The notes under the pieces were generated by a model that saw nothing but the letters and a program-made list of their open reading frames with translations, made no database searches and was not told the DNA's origin. Below, piece by piece: positions 27,546-35,916 of a stretch of 64,000 nucleotides of DNA. Position 1 is the stretch's first letter, and each line of letters starts with the position of its first letter. The position numbers were made by a program, and so were the translations under genes. This stretch comes from Halomonas cerina. Its GTDB lineage: Bacteria > Pseudomonadota > Gammaproteobacteria > Pseudomonadales > Halomonadaceae. Where the stretch lies: the NCBI RefSeq assembly GCF_014192215.1, contig NZ_JACHXP010000001.1:62001-126000 (forward strand). Reading direction: 5' to 3'.

Positions 27546-29006
27546 ATGACAACGAACGAACAACCCCGTACTCAGTGGCGCGGCCGCTGGGGCTTTCTGC
27601 TGGCGGCGACCGGCTCCGCGGTGGGCCTAGGCAATATCTGGAAATTTCCCTATATCACCGGCGAGTACGGTGGCGGCGCCTTCGTGCTGGTCTATCTGGC
27701 CTGTATCCTGGCCGTGGGTGTGCCGGTGATGATGACCGAGATTGCTCTGGGACGACGCGGGCGAGGCAGTCCCATCGATGCCATCCGTCGCTTGGTCAGT
27801 GAATCGGGTAAAGGCTCGGCCTGGTCCCTGCTCGGCTGGATGGCCATGCTCTGCGGCTTTTTGATCCTGTCCTTCTACGTCGTGGTGGCCGGCTGGTCCT
27901 TCTCCTATCTATGGAAGATGCTCAGCGGTGGCCTGGCCGGTTCCAGCGTCGATGACATGGCGGCGATCTTTGTGGCCAACAACGAGAATCCCTTGAATCT
28001 GGGTTTCTGGAGTACCCTGGTCACGGTCGCTACCATGGTGATCGTCGGCAAGGGCGTGCAGGCTGGTATCGAGAAGAGCGTCGACTGGATGATGCCGGGC
28101 CTGGTGATCATGCTGCTGGCACTCATCGGCTTTGGCATCTTCTCCGGCGGTTTCGGCGACGCGGTACGCTTTCTGTTCTCCTTCGATGCCGGTAGCCTGT
28201 CCAGCGAGGGCATGCTGACCGCTCTGGGCCATGCATTCTTCACCCTGTCGCTGGCCTCCGGGGCCATCCTCACCTACGGCAGCTACTTGCCGGCCAAGGC
28301 GTCGATTGCGCGTACCACCCTCAGCGTGGCCGTGGCCGATACCGTGGTGGCGCTGATGGCCGGCCTGGCCATCTTCCCGGTGATCTTCGCCAATGGCATG
28401 AGCCCGGCCAGCGGACCGGGGCTTATCTTCATGAGCCTGCCGCTGGCCTTCCAGGCCATGCCGCTGGGTACCCTGTTTGGCGTCCTGTTCTTCGTCATGC
28501 TCTCCATGGCGGCCCTGACCTCCTCGATCTCCATGGTCGAGGCCACCATCTCCTGGCTGAGTGACAACAAGGGCATCTCGCGGCGTACGGCGTCCTGGAG
28601 CACCGGCATCGTGTTGTGGCTGGTCAGTACCCTGGCGATGCTGTCGTTCAATCTGGGTGCCGACTGGACCCTGGCCGGCAAGACCTTCTTCGACTGGCTG
28701 GACTACCTGACCTCGCGCTGGATGATGCCGCTGGGCGGGCTGGGCATGGTGCTGCTGGCCGGTTTCGTGCTGAAACACGAGACCTTTCGGGAGGAACTCG
28801 GTCTTTCGCCGGCCTGGCATGCGCTCTGGCTGTTCATGGTCCGTTACGTCAGCCCGCTGGGCATCTTGGTGATCTTCGTCGATGCTCTAGGCATCACTCG
28901 AGTGCAGTTCGGTCTGCACTGGCCCTGGCTGCTGGCCATCCTTGTCGTCATGACTCTGGTCGGCGAACTGGCCAGCCCTCGTCTGCGTCGTACACTCAGT
29001 TCCTGA
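27546..29006 (+). CDS. Neurotransmitter:sodium symporter family transporter
   Basis: 486 residues with about 12 helices. The N-terminal NSS hallmark RWGFLLAATGSAVGLGNIWKFPY contains the sodium/substrate site in unwound helix 1, followed by GGGAFVLVYL. Helix 6 has HAFFTLSLASGAILTYGSY. Bacterial relatives (LeuT, TnaT, MhsT) import hydrophobic or aromatic amino acids with sodium. Placement 88 bases after hppD suggests tyrosine or phenylalanine uptake (inference). The ATG at MTTNEQPRTQW is chosen; the ribosome site is weak. A strong hairpin follows the gene. Confidence 0.9.
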   Translation: MTTNEQPRTQWRGRWGFLLAATGSAVGLGNIWKFPYITGEYGGGAFVLVYLACILAVGVPVMMTEIALGRRGRGSPIDAIRRLVSESGKGSAWSLLGWMAMLCGFLILSFYVVVAGWSFSYLWKMLSGGLAGSSVDDMAAIFVANNENPLNLGFWSTLVTVATMVIVGKGVQAGIEKSVDWMMPGLVIMLLALIGFGIFSGGFGDAVRFLFSFDAGSLSSEGMLTALGHAFFTLSLASGAILTYGSYLPAKASIARTTLSVAVADTVVALMAGLAIFPVIFANGMSPASGPGLIFMSLPLAFQAMPLGTLFGVLFFVMLSMAALTSSISMVEATISWLSDNKGISRRTASWSTGIVLWLVSTLAMLSFNLGADWTLAGKTFFDWLDYLTSRWMMPLGGLGMVLLAGFVLKHETFREELGLSPAWHALWLFMVRYVSPLGILVIFVDALGITRVQFGLHWPWLLAILVVMTLVGELASPRLRRTLSS

Positions 29007-29033
29007 GCCTGACATCAAGCGCCAGACGAACTC

Positions 29034-29062
29034 TTGTCGCCCCCGCCCAGCGGGGGCGACAA
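29034..29062 (+). terminator. Strong hairpin after the NSS transporter
   Basis: Perfect 13-bp stem, arms starting TTGTCGCCCCCGC with loop CCA, 27 bases after the stop. No T-run, so factor-dependent or mRNA-stabilising use is possible. Confidence 0.55.
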
Positions 29063-29169
29063 CGTTATGGGTGGGGGGTGATGGACGGCGCCGAGGGGAG
29101 AGTGACAGGCGAGGTGTCGATTAATTACCATTATGCATAGAAGATAAGTCTTACTGGAGATATCGAAAT

Positions 29170-30051
29170 ATGCAGATAGGCTCCCCGCATGATGGTGATC
29201 AGCTCGACCCCGGTGTCTGTTGGCCGACCGGTTCAGCCTTCCCTGCCGGTGGTGTCAGCCTGGTCGGGGCCGGTCCCGGAGACCCCGAGCTGCTGACCCT
29301 CAAGGCATTGCGCCGTCTCCAGGCGGCCGAGGTGATCCTGCACGACCGTCTGGTCAGCGAGGAGGTCCTGGCGCTCGCCAATCCGACGGCCAAGCGGTGC
29401 TATGTGGGCAAGGAGCGGTCCCGCCACAGCGTGCCCCAGGACGGCATCAACCAGGCCCTGGTGGATTGGGCCCGAGCGGGCAAGCGGGTGGTGCGACTCA
29501 AGGGTGGGGATCCCTTTATCTTCGGCCGGGGAGGCGAGGAACTCGAGACGCTGGCGGCCGCGGGGATTCAGGTGGAGGTGGTGCCCGGCATCACGGCCGC
29601 CTCCGGCTGTGCGGCCTATGCCGGCATTCCCCTGACCCATCGCGACCATGCCCAGTCCGTGCGCTTCATTACCGGTCACCTGCGTAATGGCAGCTGTGAC
29701 CTCGACTGGCCCGCCCTGGCCCGCCCTGGCCAGACACTGGTCTTCTACATGGGGCTGGGCAGCCTCGCGCTCATCGGCGAGCGACTGCAGGCCCATGGCC
29801 TGGCACCCGACACGCCATTGGCCCTGATCGAGCAGGGCACCACGGCGCGCCAGCGGGTGCACCTCGGCACCCTGGCAAGGTTGCCGCCGGCCGGCGAAGT
29901 GGTTACTATCCGACCGCCGACGCTGATCATCGTCGGTACCGTGGTGACATTGCATAACGTGCTGGCCTGGTTCGACAGCGACCGGGCCGACAGTTCGGGC
30001 TGGCAGCAGGGAAAGCATCCCACGCCCACCACCCCCTCCGAAGACGCCTGA
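29170..30051 (+). CDS. cobA: Uroporphyrinogen-III C-methyltransferase
   Basis: SUMT adds two methyls from SAM to uroporphyrinogen III to give precorrin-2, the branch to siroheme and cobalamin. 293 residues. The tetrapyrrole methylase signature is clear: [46 protein letters not shown] and [12 protein letters not shown]. The protein is a lone CobA, not fused to CysG dehydrogenase/chelatase. N- and C-terminal extensions are Pro/Ser-rich. Siroheme serves sulfite and nitrite reductases, but no partner gene is adjacent. Confidence 0.95.
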   Translation: MQIGSPHDGDQLDPGVCWPTGSAFPAGGVSLVGAGPGDPELLTLKALRRLQAAEVILHDRLVSEEVLALANPTAKRCYVGKERSRHSVPQDGINQALVDWARAGKRVVRLKGGDPFIFGRGGEELETLAAAGIQVEVVPGITAASGCAAYAGIPLTHRDHAQSVRFITGHLRNGSCDLDWPALARPGQTLVFYMGLGSLALIGERLQAHGLAPDTPLALIEQGTTARQRVHLGTLARLPPAGEVVTIRPPTLIIVGTVVTLHNVLAWFDSDRADSSGWQQGKHPTPTTPSEDA

Positions 30052-30097
30052 ACACGCAGGAGACGTGATACGGCGAAACGGAGCCCCGAGGTGTCTT

Positions 30098-30517
30098 ATG
30101 GACAACATGCTTCAATGCCCGCGTGCCCGTCATCGTCTGTCTCGCCTGGTCCTCGCCGGCCTGACCGCCTGCCTGCTGGCCGCCTCGACCAACGTCATGG
30201 CCCACCCGTCATCCGGGCCCCGCATCGAGCCCCAGAAAGGCGTCGCTTCCTTCTATGGCGATCGCTTCCAGGGGCGACCCACGGCCAGCGGCGAACCCTT
30301 CAACGCCCAGGCGCTGACGGCCGCCCACCCGACCCTGCCGTTCGGTACCCGCGTACTGGTGACGCGCCGGGACAATGGCCGCGAGGTCGAGGTGCGCATC
30401 AACGATCGTGGCCCCTATGCCAAGGGGCGGGTCATCGATCTCTCCAAGCGGGCCGCCAAGGCCCTGGGCATGATCAGCCAAGGCACTGCCCCGGTAGTGA
30501 TCACGGCGGTGCGCTGA
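30098..30517 (+). CDS. rlpA: RlpA-like double-psi beta-barrel protein
   Basis: 139 residues. The N-terminus is a signal sequence (residues 15-37, [18 protein letters not shown]). LTAC at residues 22-25 fits a lipobox, but hydrophobic residues continue to a second possible cleavage at VMA/HPSS, so lipoprotein status is open. The DPBB domain fills the rest: [30 protein letters not shown] and [22 protein letters not shown], with the catalytic-type aspartate in NDRGPY. Unlike P. aeruginosa RlpA it has no C-terminal SPOR domain. Likely acts on denuded peptidoglycan strands. Confidence 0.88.
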   Translation: MDNMLQCPRARHRLSRLVLAGLTACLLAASTNVMAHPSSGPRIEPQKGVASFYGDRFQGRPTASGEPFNAQALTAAHPTLPFGTRVLVTRRDNGREVEVRINDRGPYAKGRVIDLSKRAAKALGMISQGTAPVVITAVR

Positions 30518-30521
30518 TCGC

Positions 30522-31637
30522 TCAGCGAGCGGGCGAGGATCTGTCCCGCCCGTATTCCCGCTGCCAGCGCGAGAGCAATGCCTGACGCTTCAGCTCATCC
30601 AGGGTAGCCAGCAAGCCGGGGCTCAGGGGGAGCGGATGCAGGGCCTCCCCCTGGGAGCGACGTAGCGCGGCGGCCGTTCCCGGGCCGTCGAGGGCCGGAT
30701 GGATGGCGCCCAGTGGGGTGCGCTCGGCCAGCACTCGTTGGCCGGTCTCGCTTAACAGGTAATCAAGAAAGCGTCGGGCGTTCACCGGATGGGGAGCCAG
30801 GCGTGGAATGAAGGCGAGCCGCTGCGTCACCAGCGCATAGTCGTTGGGGATGATCTGGATTAGCGCCGGATCCTGCGCCACCACCTGGCGAGCATAGCTG
30901 CCGAGCAGATTGTAGCCGATCAGGTAGCGTCCGTTTGCCAACCCCTCGAGCATCTCGCCGGTGGTCTCCACCAGGTCGGCCTTCACCAGGCCCAGAGCGC
31001 TGACCAGATCCCAGTAGCGTGGCGAGAGTCGCGACTCCGCGATGGCATAGGTATAGCCGGCGCCGCTGCGGACCGGATCGTAGGTGACGACGCGGCCCTG
31101 CAGGGACTTGGGGTGCTGCTCGAGAAGATCGAGCAGCGCTACATGGTTGTCGGGGCGTCCGAAACGCTCGACGATGTCCCGGCGCACCACCATCACGATG
31201 GGCTCGAAGGTGAGCGCGAACAATTCGCGGCGCCAGCGGGCCCACGCCGGCCAGGCACGGGCGGCCGGCGTATCCAGCGACATGGCGTGTCCCGCGTTGG
31301 CCAGATAGTACTGTAAGGGCATCGCCGAGGAGATCACCACGTCGGCGTCGGCCGGGGACGCTAGGAAGCGCCGATGCAGGGCCAGGGTGGTCAGGTTGCG
31401 GTAGCGGAGCGTGATGCCGGGATGACGGCGATGGAAGTCTTCGAGGATGGGACGCATGATCGGCGTGTCCAGGGCGCCATGCACCACCAGCTGGCCGGCA
31501 TTCTCTTCACCGTCCGTGGCGGAGTCAGGCGTGGTAGGGCGAGGCGAAGCAGGAAAGGTCAGCTGTTCATCGGCGGTGGCTATCGGGAGCCATAGGCACA
31601 GCAGCAAGCCCAGTATCACGTGCCAGGATCGGCTCAT
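30522..31637 (-). CDS. Periplasmic solute-binding protein coupled to TctDE
   Basis: 371 residues with a signal peptide ending near ATA/DEQ (residue 22). The rest is a type-2 periplasmic binding fold of the ferric/spermidine-binding superfamily: VVHGALDTPIMRPILEDFHRRHPGI, AMPLQYYLANAG and a C-terminal VNARRFLDYLLSETGQRVLAERTPLGAIHP. Its ATG overlaps the tctE stop by 4 bases, so it is the last gene of an iclR-tctD-tctE-sbp operon. No ABC permease or ATPase lies near, which suggests it may present a ligand to TctE rather than feed a transporter (inference). Confidence 0.8.
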   Translation of the reverse strand: MSRSWHVILGLLLCLWLPIATADEQLTFPASPRPTTPDSATDGEENAGQLVVHGALDTPIMRPILEDFHRRHPGITLRYRNLTTLALHRRFLASPADADVVISSAMPLQYYLANAGHAMSLDTPAARAWPAWARWRRELFALTFEPIVMVVRRDIVERFGRPDNHVALLDLLEQHPKSLQGRVVTYDPVRSGAGYTYAIAESRLSPRYWDLVSALGLVKADLVETTGEMLEGLANGRYLIGYNLLGSYARQVVAQDPALIQIIPNDYALVTQRLAFIPRLAPHPVNARRFLDYLLSETGQRVLAERTPLGAIHPALDGPGTAAALRRSQGEALHPLPLSPGLLATLDELKRQALLSRWQREYGRDRSSPAR

Positions 31638-33013
31638 GGAGCGGCCTCCGGGAAGTGCAGACTGACGCTCAGGCCGCGACCGTCGGGACCGTCGGCGAGC
31701 ACGAGTCGGGCGTCGTGGGCCCGAGCGATGCCATCGACGATGGCTAGCCCGAGTCCCGATCCCTCGCCTTCTTCCCGACCACGATGGAAGGGGCGCAGGA
31801 CCAGGCGACGCTGCGACTCGGGAATGCCCGGGCCATCGTCTTCGACCGCCAGGACAGGCGGTGTGCCCCCTACCCGGACCGTGATGCGATGCGCCCCATA
31901 GCACCAGGCATTGTCGATCAGGTTGGTCAGGGCCTCCTCCAGCTCCCAGGCGATGCCGTGAACCACCACCGGCGCGTCTGTCCCTGCCAGGCCCAGGTCG
32001 ACCCCGTGGCCGTGACACTCGCTCCAGTGGCGCCTGACCGCCTCGCGCGCCAGTTGCTCGAGATCCAGCGGCGTGTGCTCGGGATGGTGTTCCGGGTTGT
32101 CGAGACGCGTCAGGGACAACAGCTGCATGGCCAGCCGCGCGGTGCGGGCACTGGTGGCCTGCATCGCCTCCAGGGCATTGCGCCAGGCCTGGGGATCGTC
32201 CTGACGCAGTGCCAACTCGGCGCGGGCCGAAAGCCCGGCGAGCGGGGTGCGCAGCTGATGGGAGGCGTCGCCGATGAAGCGCTCCTGGTTAGCGCGTACG
32301 CGTCGCATCCTGGCCAACAGCTCGTTGAGCGTCTCGCGGAGCTCGGCCAGTTCCCGCGGGAGCGCCAGCTCGAGGGGCGTCAGGGCGCGTGGGTCCCGCG
32401 CCCGGATCGCTCGCCGCAGGCGCGTGAGCGGGGCCAGGGCACTGCGCACGGCCAGCAACAGGACCACCACCGCCAGGGCGGCCATGGCCAGCACCACGGC
32501 CAGGTTGCTGCGCAGCAGCTGATTGGTCAGAGCAATCCTGCCTTCACGCGTGTGGGCGACCCGTACCTCAAAGCCTTCCGTCAGCTGCCAGTCCTCCAGG
32601 CGTGAATGGCGCACGCCCTGGCGCAGCGATAGCCCCTGCCAATCGACATCCCGGTAGAACAGTCGGTCTTCACCGCGGCCGTCCAGGGTGAGGCGCGGAT
32701 CGCCCGGCAGTTCGGCATTACCGGTGACGAATCGGCCGGCGGCATCGTACAAAGCATAGAACACCCGTTCCTCGGCGTCTGTGGCCAGCATTTCCAGCGC
32801 GGCCGGTGGCAGGTCCAGCCACAGTCGGCCGTCTTGCCACTGCACCTGTTCGGCGATCGCCAGGGTGGCGGCCTCGAGCAGGCGGTCATAGGCACGATCG
32901 GCGGTACGTCGCGCATCCACCCAGGCCTGCAGCACCATCAGCCCCCCCAAGGCCAGCAGCGGCAACAGCAGCCAGGTGAGCAGGCGCCGATACAGGCTGT
33001 CACCCCGGCTCAC
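31634..33013 (-). CDS. tctE: Sensor histidine kinase (TctE-like)
   Basis: 459 residues. Transmembrane segments at about 10-31 and 170-190 enclose a roughly 140-residue periplasmic sensor region with the TctE_N look. A HAMP-like linker is at 190-240. Phosphoacceptor His252 lies in DASHQLRTPLAG. ATP-binding boxes are NLIDNAWCYG (N), VEDDGPGIP (G1) and GSGLGLAIV (G2). It should phosphorylate TctD. In Salmonella, TctDE controls the tricarboxylate transporter TctCBA, which here lies divergently. Overlaps tctD and the binding-protein gene by 4 bases each. Confidence 0.92.
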   Translation of the reverse strand: MSRGDSLYRRLLTWLLLPLLALGGLMVLQAWVDARRTADRAYDRLLEAATLAIAEQVQWQDGRLWLDLPPAALEMLATDAEERVFYALYDAAGRFVTGNAELPGDPRLTLDGRGEDRLFYRDVDWQGLSLRQGVRHSRLEDWQLTEGFEVRVAHTREGRIALTNQLLRSNLAVVLAMAALAVVVLLLAVRSALAPLTRLRRAIRARDPRALTPLELALPRELAELRETLNELLARMRRVRANQERFIGDASHQLRTPLAGLSARAELALRQDDPQAWRNALEAMQATSARTARLAMQLLSLTRLDNPEHHPEHTPLDLEQLAREAVRRHWSECHGHGVDLGLAGTDAPVVVHGIAWELEEALTNLIDNAWCYGAHRITVRVGGTPPVLAVEDDGPGIPESQRRLVLRPFHRGREEGEGSGLGLAIVDGIARAHDARLVLADGPDGRGLSVSLHFPEAAP

Positions 33014-33672
33014 CGCGCCTCCAGCAGGTAGCCCAGGCCCCGGATCGTGCGCAGGGCCAGGGTATCGTCGGGCAGGCGCTTGCGCAGCCGGTGGACATAG
33101 ACCTCGATGGCGTTATCGCCCATGGCCTGGCCCTGGAAGGCCTCTTCGGCGAGGCGCGCCTTGTCCACCGGTTCGCCGGCATGGTGCATGAGGCAGGCCA
33201 GCAGGCGCTGCTCGCGTGGCGGCAGGTTGAGCGTCTCGCCGTCCAGGGTGAACCGCTGGGCGAGGGCATCGAAGACTAGCGAGCCGACCTGCAGGCGTTG
33301 CCCTCGCTGCTGGCGGCGCAGCAGCGCCCTGACTCGCGCCTCCAACTCATCCAAGGCGAACGGCTTGGCCAGATAGTCATCGGCGCCCAGGTCGAGGCCC
33401 TTGACGCGGTCCTCGATGGCCCCCCGGGCGGTGAGGATCAGCACCGGGGTGTCACGATCGTGGGCACGCAGGGCGGCCAGCACGTCCAGGCCGCCGCAGC
33501 CGGGTAGGTTCAGGTCCAGCAGCACCAGCGCCAGACCGTGGCCCGGCACACCCAGGCGCTCTCTGGCTTGGCGACCATCAGCTAGATGATCGACCTCATG
33601 GCCCTCGAGGCGCAGCGCATCGCCCAGGGTCTCGGCCAGCAGGGTGTCGTCCTCGACCAGCAGCAGCGTCAT
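33010..33672 (-). CDS. tctD: OmpR-family response regulator (TctD-like)
   Basis: 220 residues: receiver domain about 1-115 with acidic pocket E7/D8/D9, phosphoacceptor D53 (LLDLNLPGCGG), T at ILTARG and K in YLAKPF; winged-helix domain about 125-220 ending in the LRTIRGLGYLL motif of OmpR proteins. The cognate partner of TctE, with a 4-base overlap on both sides. Likely activates the divergent tctCBA promoter. Confidence 0.94.
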   Translation of the reverse strand: MTLLLVEDDTLLAETLGDALRLEGHEVDHLADGRQARERLGVPGHGLALVLLDLNLPGCGGLDVLAALRAHDRDTPVLILTARGAIEDRVKGLDLGADDYLAKPFALDELEARVRALLRRQQRGQRLQVGSLVFDALAQRFTLDGETLNLPPREQRLLACLMHHAGEPVDKARLAEEAFQGQAMGDNAIEVYVHRLRKRLPDDTLALRTIRGLGYLLEAR

Positions 33673-34277
33673 GAGATCGTCTCCTCGTCGGCAGGGGGTG
33701 CTTCAAGGACGGCGGCCGCCTCCTGCAAGGCCTGGCGTAGCCTTGTGGCGGACTGGCGTCCGGCGGGGCCCGACAGCGAGAGCCATAGCGGGGGCGCATC
33801 GGGCCCGTTGGCCAGGGCCAGGTATTCCATGGCACCACCGGGCAGTACCGGGCGCGGGTCATCCTGCTCGCTGACCGGCCAGCGACTGCCCGGTCGCAGG
33901 TCATGCCGCAGGGCCGTGGCCGGCAGCGCCACCAGGCGGCACTCCACTTCGCCGGGATGCGCTTCGAGCAGGGCAGCGGTCTCGCCGGTCTCGGCTGCCA
34001 GGCGGTCCAGCAGCGGCTGGACCCGCGCCGCCAGCTGACGTGACGGAACATGGCGACGCGCCAACCGTACCGGGCTATGGCCCAGTCGCCAGCGCCCGTC
34101 GCTGCCCCGCTGGACATAGTCATAGCGCGCAAGCGAGCCGAGCAGTCGCAACAGGGTGCTCTTGTAGTAGCCGGTGGCCTGGGCCAGGTCGGCCAGCGTG
34201 AAGGCCTCTCTTGGGGAATCGAAGACCTCGAGCACCGTCAACGCCCGCTCGACGGCCTCCACGCGATCCTGTGCCAT
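33669..34277 (-). CDS. IclR-type regulator with shortened effector domain
   Basis: 202 residues from ATG (MAQDRVEAVER) behind GGAGGGAGAG. The N-terminal winged helix is typical IclR: VEAVERALTVLEVFDS, LADLAQATGYYKSTLLRLLGSL, YVQRGSDGRWRLG. The C-terminal effector domain is only about 125 residues instead of the usual 170-180, with the end of the fold missing or degenerate. It heads the iclR-tctD-tctE-sbp operon, each step a 4-base overlap, and is divergent from tctC. It may repress its own operon and tctCBA, while TctD activates. Confidence 0.8.
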   Translation of the reverse strand: MAQDRVEAVERALTVLEVFDSPREAFTLADLAQATGYYKSTLLRLLGSLARYDYVQRGSDGRWRLGHSPVRLARRHVPSRQLAARVQPLLDRLAAETGETAALLEAHPGEVECRLVALPATALRHDLRPGSRWPVSEQDDPRPVLPGGAMEYLALANGPDAPPLWLSLSGPAGRQSATRLRQALQEAAAVLEAPPADEETIS

Positions 34278-34385
34278 CTCGTCTCTCCCTCCATGCCGGA
34301 TCCGGCTTGCCGATTCAACTTTAGTCGCGATCCTCGCCTCAGGCATTGACCTGCACAGGGTGTATGCCTAGATTTCTATCCTGAA

Positions 34386-34415
34386 GAACATAGTTCTGCC
34401 TTACAGAATTGTAAG
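34386..34415. promoter_or_regulatory. Overlapping palindromes in the iclR-tctC promoter region
   Basis: Three inverted repeats overlap in 30 bases: GAAC-ATA-GTTC (34386-34396), TTCTG-CCTTA-CAGAA (34394-34408) and CTTACA-GAAT-TGTAAG (34400-34415). They lie 60-90 bases upstream of tctC in the divergent region, the natural place for IclR or TctD binding. Which protein binds which cannot be told from sequence. Confidence 0.55.
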
Positions 34416-34474
34416 CCAGGTGTCAGTGTTCTACAAGCGCCATCTCGATCCACCGACTTCAGAGGACAACAACA

Positions 34475-35464
34475 ATGTCCATGAGAACGCCACTCAAGCT
34501 CTTCGCCGTCGCCGCCTTCACCGTCAGCGCCGGTTCCGCCATGGCCTTCGAGCCCGAGGGTAAGGTAGAGTGCCTGGCCCCCGCCGACCCGGGCGGCGGC
34601 TGGGACTTCACCTGCCGCAGCGTGGGCAAGGTGATGGAGGACCTGGATATCGTTCCGCGCAGCGTCCAGACCATCAACATGGCCGGTGCCGGCGGGGGCG
34701 TCGCCTATGCCCACACCGTCAGCAAGCGCGCCGGCGATGACCAGCTACTGGTCGCCGCCTCCACCGCCACCACTACCCGCCTGGCCCAGGGGCAGTTCCC
34801 GGGTATGAATGCCGACATGGTCAACTGGATCGGCGCCCTGGGGGCCGATTACGGCGTCATCGCGGTCTCGGACGATTCGCAGTACCAGGATCTGCCGGCG
34901 GTGATGGAGGCCCTCAAGGAGGACCCGCGCAGCGTCAAGTTCGCCGGTGGCAGCGCCAAGGGCGGCTGGGACCACCTCAAGGTGCTGATCGCCGCCCAGG
35001 CCGCCGGGGTCGAGAACCTGCCGCGTGTTCCCTACCTGTCGTACAACAACGGCGGCGAGGCCCTGACCCAAGTGGTCGGCGGCCACGTGGACGCCTTCAC
35101 CGGCGACATCACCGAGGCCCAGGGTTTCATGGAGTCCGGCGACCTCAGGGTACTGGCGGTGCTCTCCGACGAGCGCCTGCCGGGCGAATACAGCGACATT
35201 CCCACCGCCAAGGAGCAGGGCATCGATGCGGTCGGCCCCAACTGGCGCGGCTTCTACATGCCGGCGGATATCTCCGACGAGGCCAAGCAGTACTGGGTGG
35301 ATGCCATGGACACCATCTATCAGAGCGAGGAGTGGAAGAACGTCATGCAGCAGAACGGCTTGATGCCGTTCCACATGAGTGCCGGTGAGTTCGAGACCTT
35401 TGTCAAGAACCAGATCGATGACATCGAACAACTCTCCAAGGATATCGGGCTGATTCAGCAATGA
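34475..35464 (+). CDS. tctC: Tripartite tricarboxylate transporter substrate-binding protein
   Basis: 329 residues; signal peptide cleaved near AMA/FEPEG (residue 24). It is the periplasmic receptor of the TTT system. Family marks: CLAPADPGGGWDFTCR, where the glycine-rich loop binds the substrate carboxylate, FAGGSAKGGWDHL and VVGGHVDAFTGDITEA. TctC binds citrate-like acids in Salmonella, but the family ranges widely, so the substrate is open. The tctB start overlaps its stop by 4 bases. Confidence 0.94.
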   Translation: MSMRTPLKLFAVAAFTVSAGSAMAFEPEGKVECLAPADPGGGWDFTCRSVGKVMEDLDIVPRSVQTINMAGAGGGVAYAHTVSKRAGDDQLLVAASTATTTRLAQGQFPGMNADMVNWIGALGADYGVIAVSDDSQYQDLPAVMEALKEDPRSVKFAGGSAKGGWDHLKVLIAAQAAGVENLPRVPYLSYNNGGEALTQVVGGHVDAFTGDITEAQGFMESGDLRVLAVLSDERLPGEYSDIPTAKEQGIDAVGPNWRGFYMPADISDEAKQYWVDAMDTIYQSEEWKNVMQQNGLMPFHMSAGEFETFVKNQIDDIEQLSKDIGLIQQ

Positions 35465-35916
35465 CCTTCTTCAACGACCGCATCTTCGGGGTCCTGATGA
35501 TCGTCCTGGCCGTCGCGTACGGCTGGGGCACCACCCAGTTTCCCGAACCATTCGGCGGGACCGAAGCCGTCGGTCCCGAGACCTTTCCCCTGCTGCTGGC
35601 CATCGTGCTGGCACTCTCCAGCCTCTACATGGTCGTGCGGCCGGATCCGGATAACGCCTGGCCGTGGAGTCGCACCGGCGTCGAGCTGATCATCGCCGTG
35701 GTGGTGCTGATCCTCTACGCCATGCTGCTGCAGCCGCTGGGCTTCATCATCAGCACGACCTTGGCGGTGGGCACCCTGTGCTGGCGCATGGGGGCGGTGC
35801 CGCTCAAGGCTTACGTGACCGGTGCGGTGGCCGGCGTGGTGGTCTTCCTGCTGTTCAACTTCGCGCTTGACCTGGCGTTGCCGCTGGGCCTGCTCTCGTT
35901 CCTGGAGGTGAGCTGA
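35461..35916 (+). CDS. tctB: Tripartite tricarboxylate transporter small membrane subunit
   Basis: 151 residues, four predicted helices (about 5-25, 38-57, 75-95 and 118-145), the TctB pattern. It pairs with TctA in the inner membrane. Recognised mainly by position and topology plus FGGTEAVGPETFPLLLAI, a common TctB motif. Its stop shares one base with the tctA start. Confidence 0.92.
   Translation: MTFFNDRIFGVLMIVLAVAYGWGTTQFPEPFGGTEAVGPETFPLLLAIVLALSSLYMVVRPDPDNAWPWSRTGVELIIAVVVLILYAMLLQPLGFIISTTLAVGTLCWRMGAVPLKAYVTGAVAGVVVFLLFNFALDLALPLGLLSFLEVS

Noticed and set aside
30098-30517. rlpA as a secure lipoprotein
   Set aside because: LTAC fits a lipobox, but only about eight hydrophobic residues precede it and the hydrophobic run continues to a signal peptidase I-like site, so I left the anchor undecided.
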